38,484 nucleotides of DNA, from positions 1 through 38,484 of the forward strand of contig JAJCXT010000064.1 in assembly GCA_029263295.1 (NCBI GenBank), given 5' to 3'. This document shows, in pieces, positions 33,505 through 38,484 of this stretch. How positions within the stretch are numbered: position 1 is the stretch's first letter; each line of letters starts with the position of its first letter. Position numbers and translations under genes: made by a program. The notes below the pieces were generated by a model. The model worked only from the letters and a program-made list of their open reading frames with translations. It was not told the origin of the DNA and ran no database searches. The stretch comes from Acidobacteriota bacterium. Its GTDB lineage: Bacteria; Acidobacteriota; UBA890; WLXD01.

Positions 33505-34083
33505 ATGCCCGCCTCAGCACAGCCCTACCACGAGACCTTCGCTGCCGCCCTAGGCGTGCTTGGCGGTCGCGCGAGGCGGGTGCGGGGTGGCCGCGCGGTC
33601 GCCGACGCGATCGAAATTATCGCGCGTCAGCACTCAGACTCTGCCTCGGTCCTGTACGAGCCAGGCGGTTTGGTGGATGACGTCGCCCTGCATCTGGCCC
33701 TGCGGGCGCGCGGTGTGAAGCTGGTGAGCGTGGAGAGCGCGGGGGCGCAGCCGGCGGCGTTCGAGATCGGCTTGACCAGCGTGGAACTGGCGATCGCGCA
33801 GTCCGGGACGTTATTGATCGGCGGCGATGTGGGCGGTTGGGGGCTGGTTGCGGCTCTGCCGCGGATTCATATCGCGTTGCTTCGCACTTCCGACATCGAG
33901 CCGGATCTGTCCGCCGCGTTCCCACGCTTCGAGCGAGCCTTCTCGCACGGGCAGCGCAATTGGGTTTGGGTGAGCGGCCCTTCAAAGACCGCCGATATCG
34001 CGATGCAGCTCGTCACGGGTGTGCATGGCCCCAACATGCTCGAGGTCCTGATCGTGGACGATCAGCCCGGGGGGAGAGGATGA
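33505..34083 (+). CDS. lutC: LUD-domain protein, LutC-like
   Basis: A 192-aa protein of the LUD (DUF162) family. The recognisable end is WVSGPSKTADIAMQLVTGVHGPNMLEVLIVD, matching the LutC/YkgG signature, and LTSVELAIAQSGTLLIGG is the central part. LutC belongs to the LutABC lactate-utilisation complex, a non-flavin iron-sulfur lactate oxidase. ATG 33505 is chosen because the upstream open stretch (TTG 33469) shows no family similarity. The stop overlaps the ATG of the next gene (ATGA, 34080-34083), so LutC and the LutB-LutA fusion are translationally coupled. It is divergent from the interrupted epimerase. Confidence 0.88.
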   Translation: MPASAQPYHETFAAALGVLGGRARRVRGGRAVADAIEIIARQHSDSASVLYEPGGLVDDVALHLALRARGVKLVSVESAGAQPAAFEIGLTSVELAIAQSGTLLIGGDVGGWGLVAALPRIHIALLRTSDIEPDLSAAFPRFERAFSHGQRNWVWVSGPSKTADIAMQLVTGVHGPNMLEVLIVDDQPGGRG

Positions 34084-36317
34084 GCAGCCCAGGCCGCGAC
34101 CTTGACGCGGAGATCCGCGCTGCGCTGACCGATCCCTCGATTCAGCAGGCGGTGGGCCCGGCCGCACGCACCGTGGCCGCGGCGCGCAGAGACGCGGTGG
34201 AGGGTTTCGCCGCGTACGACGCAGCGCGTGACAGGGCGAGGGCGATCAAGGAGAGCGCAATCGAGGCGCTCCCCGAGCTCATCGAGATGGCCGAGGAGGC
34301 AGTCGAGCGTGCTGGCGGCACCGTGCACCGTGCCGAGGATGCCGGCGCGGCCTGCGAGATCATCGTCGACATCGCCCAGCGCGAGGATTGCAGGACTGCG
34401 GTGAAATCGAAGTCGATGACCTCGGAGGAGGTGCACCTGAACGCTGCGCTGGAGCGGGCCGGGGTCCACGTCCGCGAGACGGACCTGGGCGAGTACATCG
34501 TGCAACTCGATGAGGATCGCCCGTCGCACATCGTCGCTCCGATTCTGCACAAGAGCCTCGAAGATGTTCGGCAGGCGTTCCGGCACGGGCTCGGTCTCGA
34601 TGACGTCCCCGAGAGCCCCGAGCAGTTGACCCAGCTGGCTCGACAGCGCCTGCGCGAGGAATTCCTCGCCGCGGATCTTGGCATCACAGGTGCCAACTTC
34701 GTGATCGCCGAGAGCGGCACCATCATCGTGGTCGAGAACGAGGGCAACGCTCGTCTCTGCACCCAGGTGCCGCGCGTCCATGTGGCGCTGGCGGGGGTGG
34801 AGAAGCTGATTCCGGCAATGGCGGACCTGCAACCGTTCCTCGAGCTGCTTCCGCGCTCGGCGACTGGACAGTTGCTGAGCGTCTATTTGTCGGTCATCAC
34901 CGGACCGGGCTGGGGGCGGTCGCCGCTGGTCGAGGGCGACCGTGCCTTCCACCTGGTACTGCTCGACAACGGCCGGATGGCAATGCGCGACGATCCCGTG
35001 CTGCGTGAGGCTCTTTGCTGCATCCGCTGTGGCGCGTGCCTCAACGTGTGCGCGCCGTATCAGGCGGTAGGCGGGCACGTGTACGGCGGGCCGACCTACC
35101 AGTCGGGCATCGGCGCAGCATGGGAAGCGGGCGTGCGTGGCCTCGATACCGCCGCCGAGTTCGCGCACCTCTGTTCCACTTGCTCCAGGTGTCAGGACGT
35201 GTGTCCGGTGCGTATCGATATTCCCTGGATGAACTCGGCGCTGCGCGGCCGTATCAGAGACAAGAAGGGTGATGGAGGCGGGAGGTTCGGCGCGCTGTTA
35301 CGGGAGCCGCGGCGATTGTATGAGACGGTCCGCCGCACCCCGGGAGCGTCATGGCTCGGCGAGCTTCCGCCCGTCCGCTGGTATCTGGAGAAATCGGCCG
35401 GCGTTGATCGGCGCAGGCCCCTGCCGGAGTTGCCGTCGCTCACGTTGACGGAATGGTACGAACAACAGGGTGGGGCAGTGGTGCATGAGGGGAATGACGG
35501 CGCCCGAGTGGAGCCTTCCGCCAGCATGGTGGTTCTGTGGGCGGATTGCCACACTGAGCACGTCGAGACCACCGCGGGGCAGGCGGCGGTGCGTGTGCTC
35601 CAACGGCTCGGATACGACGTTGTGGTCGCCACTGGCGCCTGCTGTGGCCGCGCGGCGCTGTCGCAGGGCGATGTTCCCGCGGCCCAGCGACAGGCGAGGG
35701 GCCTGCTCGGCCTGCTCGAGCCGTTCGCCGAGGCCGGCGTGCCGATTGTCGGGCTGGAACCTTCGTGCGTCTCCAGCGTGGTTTGCGAACATGAGCATCT
35801 TCTCCCGGACGAGCCGAGCGCCATGATTCTGGCGATCCGAGTGCAGGAAATCTTCGACTTCTTGAACGACAACACCTCTGCGGTCGGCAACATTCTTGCT
35901 GGTGCCGGAGCGGGGGGTAGCGATCGCAACGGTGCCGCGGCTGAGCAAGAGGTACGGGGTGCCAGCGCCGGCGCGCGCACGGTGTTGGTGCACGGCCACT
36001 GTCAGCAGAAGACCGCCGGTTGGTATCCTGCCGTGCTGGAAGTGCTGGGGCGAGTCCCTGGCGTCGAGGTGCGCAGCACCACGGCGGAGTGTTGTGGGAT
36101 GGCCGGATCCTACGGCTACAAGACCGCTACCTACGAGGTCAGCCGTGAGTTAGGCCGACGATTAGTTGGTGAACTCGACGATATGGCCGCAGCGGCGGGC
36201 AGTCAGGGCGTCGAGGATGTTCTCGCGTGCGGCACCTCTTGTCGCTCGCAACTGCGTGAATTGGGTCGTACCGTGCCGCGGCATCCGATCGAACTGATAG
36301 AGGAGGTCACGCGTTGA
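34080..36317 (+). CDS. LutB-LutA-like fusion: LUD domain, two 4Fe-4S sites and CCG domains
   Basis: A 745-aa iron-sulfur protein. Residues about 65-320 are the LUD part of LutB (ESGTIIVVENEGNARL, VALAGVEKLIPAM). Two 4Fe-4S motifs follow: CIRCGACLNVCAPYQ and CSTCSRCQDVCPVRID (about residues 318-385). From about 475 on is a LutA/GlpC-like region with cysteine-rich CCG motifs: GACCGRAALS, EPSCVSSVVC, GHCQQKT, AECCGMAGSYGY and ACGTSCRSQL. LutA and LutB are normally separate proteins; here one chain carries both. With LutC upstream it could form a complete lactate or related 2-hydroxyacid oxidase. The substrate is inferred from the family. ATG 34080 overlaps lutC; its stop overlaps the next gene's TTG. 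Confidence 0.9.
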   Translation: MSSPGRDLDAEIRAALTDPSIQQAVGPAARTVAAARRDAVEGFAAYDAARDRARAIKESAIEALPELIEMAEEAVERAGGTVHRAEDAGAACEIIVDIAQREDCRTAVKSKSMTSEEVHLNAALERAGVHVRETDLGEYIVQLDEDRPSHIVAPILHKSLEDVRQAFRHGLGLDDVPESPEQLTQLARQRLREEFLAADLGITGANFVIAESGTIIVVENEGNARLCTQVPRVHVALAGVEKLIPAMADLQPFLELLPRSATGQLLSVYLSVITGPGWGRSPLVEGDRAFHLVLLDNGRMAMRDDPVLREALCCIRCGACLNVCAPYQAVGGHVYGGPTYQSGIGAAWEAGVRGLDTAAEFAHLCSTCSRCQDVCPVRIDIPWMNSALRGRIRDKKGDGGGRFGALLREPRRLYETVRRTPGASWLGELPPVRWYLEKSAGVDRRRPLPELPSLTLTEWYEQQGGAVVHEGNDGARVEPSASMVVLWADCHTEHVETTAGQAAVRVLQRLGYDVVVATGACCGRAALSQGDVPAAQRQARGLLGLLEPFAEAGVPIVGLEPSCVSSVVCEHEHLLPDEPSAMILAIRVQEIFDFLNDNTSAVGNILAGAGAGGSDRNGAAAEQEVRGASAGARTVLVHGHCQQKTAGWYPAVLEVLGRVPGVEVRSTTAECCGMAGSYGYKTATYEVSRELGRRLVGELDDMAAAAGSQGVEDVLACGTSCRSQLRELGRTVPRHPIELIEEVTR

Positions 36318-38484
36318 GCGCTGTCCACGAAGCAAAGACCGAGAGTGGGCCCCTGGGGCCCTTGCGCGCGCTGCTGGTGACTCAGTTCTTTGGCGCTTTC
36401 AACGACAACGCCTGGCGGTTGATCGTCACGTTTCTTGCCATTCGTGCCCTCGGTAGCGGCGCGGGAGAGGCTGCTGCCCAGACCCAGACGACGATGGCCA
36501 CGCTGGTATTGACGGTGCCGCTGATCCTCTTCTCGATTCCCGCAGGCGCGCTCTCTGACCGCCTGAGCAAGCGGACAGTGATCGTTTCGATGAAGCTGCT
36601 GGAACTCCTGCTCATGGCAGCCGCGACGTTCGCCCTCATGCGTCACCCGGCCGGAGGGGTGCTGGCGTGGTGCGTGCTCGGTGCGATGGGAGCGCAAAGC
36701 GCGCTCTTCTCGCCGGCCAAGTACGGCATTCTGCCGGAGCTCCTGCCTCACAAGCAGCTGTCGATGGGCAACGGCATGCTCGAGATGTTCTCGACGCTTG
36801 CGATCATCGGGGGGACCGTCGCCGGAGGTCTGTTGCTCGCCGCCTCTGGCGATGCCACCTGGATGGCGGCAGCGGTCCTGCTGGCGCTGGCTGTAGCGGG
36901 CGTCGTCGCTGCCCTCAGGGTGCCGGCGGTGCCGGCGGCGAGCTCCACCGGGGGTGTATTCGAGACACTTGGCGACGGCTGGCGTGCGACGCGCGCGGAC
37001 CGGGTGCTGTGGCTATCGGTCATGGGCTCGGCCGCGTTCTGGCTTGTCGCGAGCGTCCTTTTCCAGGTCGTCGTCGTGTATGTAACGACTCGCCTCGGGT
37101 TGGGCGAGCGCATGGCGAGTGCCGCGCTGGGCGTGATGATGGCCGGGATCGCCGCGGGCAGCGTCGCCGCGGGGAAGCTGTCGCGCAACCGGGTGGAGTA
37201 CGGGCTGCTGCCACTGGGTGCACTGATGATGGCCGTGCTCACGACCCTGTTCGGTGTTCTGGTGCCAGGGTTCGCGGTGACGGTTGTGTTGCTTGCTTTG
37301 CTCGGCTTCTCGGCCGGCCTGCTGAACGTGCCCCTGAACGCGCTCAAGCAGTGGCACGCGCCGGCGGACCGACGCGGCGCCGTCCTCGCCGTCGGGAACA
37401 TCATCAGCTACACGGGGATCTTGTTGGGGTCGCTGGGTGCGGGCGCGGCCGCGGCGGCCGGCCTGTCGAGTCAGGCAATCATCTTCATTGTGGCCCTGGC
37501 TGTGATTGCCGGAACGGTGTGGGCGCTGTACCTGCTGCCCGACGCGTTGCTGAGGTTCGTGCTCTTGCTGTCGACGAACACCTTCTACCGGCTGACCGTC
37601 GTAGGCGGCGAGAACATTCCTCAGCAGGGTGGAGCTTTGCTGGTCCCCAATCACGTCTCGTTCGTGGACGCGTTCCTGCTACTCGCGTGTACCGATCGGC
37701 CCGTTCGTTTTCTTGCCGATGTCAGCTACTACGACCACTGGCTGTTGCGCCCGTTCATGCGCTCGCTGGGAGCGATCCCGATCTCCTCTTCGGGTGGGCC
37801 GAAGCTGATTCTCAAGGCGATGAGGGACGCTGGCGACGCCATTGATCGGGGCGAGATCGTCTGCATCTTCCCCGAGGGGCAGATCACGCGGCTCGGGATG
37901 ATGCTGCCTTTCCAGCGGGGCTTCGCGCGGATCGTGAAGGGGCGTGACGTACCGATCATCCCGATCTATCTGGACCGTGTCTGGGGGAGCATCTTCTCGC
38001 GAGCCGGGGGGCGCTTCTTCACGAAGGTGCCATCGAAACTCCCGTATCCGGTCACCATCGAGGTGGGCGAGGCGCTCGCGGCCGACACACCTCTCCACGA
38101 TGTGCGGCGGCATGTGCGCGAGCTAGGCACGGAGGCGTGGATCGGCCGATCTCACGAAAGCCTGCCCTTGCACCACACCCTCGTGCGACGTTTCCGGCGA
38201 CGCCCCTGGAAGCTGGCCTTCGCTGACGCCACGCGTGGCGAGATGAGCCGTTTTAAGGCTCTTGTCGGCGCGGTGGCGCTGGCGCGGGCGCTGCGCCCGC
38301 ACTGGGAAGGGCAGAAGAACGTCGGCATCCTGCTCCCGTCTATCGTTGTCGGCGCACTCATGAACATCGCGACGACGCTGGCAGGCCGCGTGGCCGTGAA
38401 CCTGAATTTCACCACGGGCAAGCGGGGCATGGAAGCGGCCGCGGGTCAGGCAGGCTTGAAGACGGTGGTGACGAGCGCGGTGTT
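36314..38484 (+). CDS. aas: Aas-type fusion: LplT-like MFS transporter, PlsC acyltransferase and AMP-dependent acyl-ligase (truncated by window)
   Basis: TTG 36314 overlaps the LutBA stop (TTGA). Residues about 20-420 are a 12-helix MFS-type transporter beginning QFFGAFNDNAWRLIVTF, as in lysophospholipid transporters. Residues about 430-600 are a PlsC acyltransferase with NHVSFVDAF (HxxxxD, near residue 447) and FPEGQITRLG. From about 650 the adenylate-forming ligase begins (NVGILLPSIVVGALMNIATT, AVNLNFTTG) and is cut off by the window end after 723 codons; the full protein is expected to be about 1,100-1,200 aa. Such three-part proteins re-acylate lysophospholipids using ACP-bound fatty acids. 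The functional link to the Lut genes is not evident. Confidence 0.9.
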   Translation, partial: MSAVHEAKTESGPLGPLRALLVTQFFGAFNDNAWRLIVTFLAIRALGSGAGEAAAQTQTTMATLVLTVPLILFSIPAGALSDRLSKRTVIVSMKLLELLLMAAATFALMRHPAGGVLAWCVLGAMGAQSALFSPAKYGILPELLPHKQLSMGNGMLEMFSTLAIIGGTVAGGLLLAASGDATWMAAAVLLALAVAGVVAALRVPAVPAASSTGGVFETLGDGWRATRADRVLWLSVMGSAAFWLVASVLFQVVVVYVTTRLGLGERMASAALGVMMAGIAAGSVAAGKLSRNRVEYGLLPLGALMMAVLTTLFGVLVPGFAVTVVLLALLGFSAGLLNVPLNALKQWHAPADRRGAVLAVGNIISYTGILLGSLGAGAAAAAGLSSQAIIFIVALAVIAGTVWALYLLPDALLRFVLLLSTNTFYRLTVVGGENIPQQGGALLVPNHVSFVDAFLLLACTDRPVRFLADVSYYDHWLLRPFMRSLGAIPISSSGGPKLILKAMRDAGDAIDRGEIVCIFPEGQITRLGMMLPFQRGFARIVKGRDVPIIPIYLDRVWGSIFSRAGGRFFTKVPSKLPYPVTIEVGEALAADTPLHDVRRHVRELGTEAWIGRSHESLPLHHTLVRRFRRRPWKLAFADATRGEMSRFKALVGAVALARALRPHWEGQKNVGILLPSIVVGALMNIATTLAGRVAVNLNFTTGKRGMEAAAGQAGLKTVVTSAV

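Noticed and set aside
33837..34079. Upstream extension of the LutB-LutA frame
   Set aside because: It overlaps lutC in another frame and has no similarity to LutB. ATG 34080 fits the ATGA overlap.
1..38484. tRNA, rRNA, CRISPR, insertion sequences or prophage
   Set aside because: Looked for cloverleaf-like segments, regularly spaced direct repeats, transposase motifs and terminal inverted repeats by eye and found none. A tool-based search could still reveal small RNAs.

Overview
The window is a gene-dense, GC-rich bacterial chromosome segment of about 38.5 kb. No gene-free gap exceeds about 210 bases, and I see no tRNA, rRNA, CRISPR array, insertion sequence or prophage. Exported proteins with Sec, Tat or lipoprotein signals and a TonB-dependent receptor show a diderm (Gram-negative) cell. 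The mix of a carboxypeptidase-like N-domain TonB receptor, two DUF4097 proteins, PP2C plus kinase-like signalling, a MoxR/DUF58/VWA operon and a leucine-degradation cluster would suit an uncultured Acidobacteriota-like or proteobacterial lineage. That placement is inference from gene content only.

Layout. 1-7.6 kb: a MutS-family ATPase (no mismatch-recognition domain) converges on a PP2C phosphatase. The phosphatase is divergent from a kinase-fold protein that has lost key catalytic residues and carries a PEGA domain. Downstream lie a DUF3052 protein, a membrane alpha/beta hydrolase and a metallophosphoesterase. 7.6-14.9 kb: leucine/isovalerate catabolism. A TetR regulator is divergent from HMG-CoA lyase. 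On the minus strand, carboxyltransferase, methylglutaconyl-CoA hydratase, biotin carboxylase and a separate biotin carrier form a 3-methylcrotonyl-CoA carboxylase operon, followed by a Tat-exported M19-family protein with substituted metal ligands. No acyl-CoA dehydrogenase is present, so the first oxidation must be encoded elsewhere.

15.0-22.5 kb: a CBS-pair protein, an exported protein with repeated IGE motifs, a TonB-dependent receptor, an exported M55 D-aminopeptidase and a large lipoprotein of the alkaline-phosphatase/sulfatase superfamily with Thr at the nucleophile position. 22.7-30.3 kb: a five-gene plus-strand operon of very acidic membrane protein, MoxR AAA+ ATPase, DUF58 protein, a BatA-like protein with a degraded MIDAS, and a double-VWA membrane protein. 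It ends at a strong bidirectional hairpin terminator shared with the convergent ECF sigma / anti-sigma / DUF4097 operon (30.4-32.4 kb).

32.5-38.5 kb: a TIGR01777-type epimerase gene is interrupted by an in-frame TGA exactly at the first glycine of its dinucleotide-binding motif. Divergent from it are lutC, a LutB-LutA-like fusion, and an Aas-type MFS-PlsC-AMP-ligase gene that runs off the window. Many neighbours overlap by one to four bases (GTGA, ATGA, TTGA, TGATG), so translational coupling is pervasive. The points most worth a second look are the kinase-dead/phosphatase-intact pair, the interrupted epimerase, the acidic MoxR operon with uneven MIDAS retention, the sigma/cysteine-free anti-sigma/DUF4097 operon, the IGE-repeat protein, and the metal-ligand or nucleophile changes in three exported hydrolase-like proteins.
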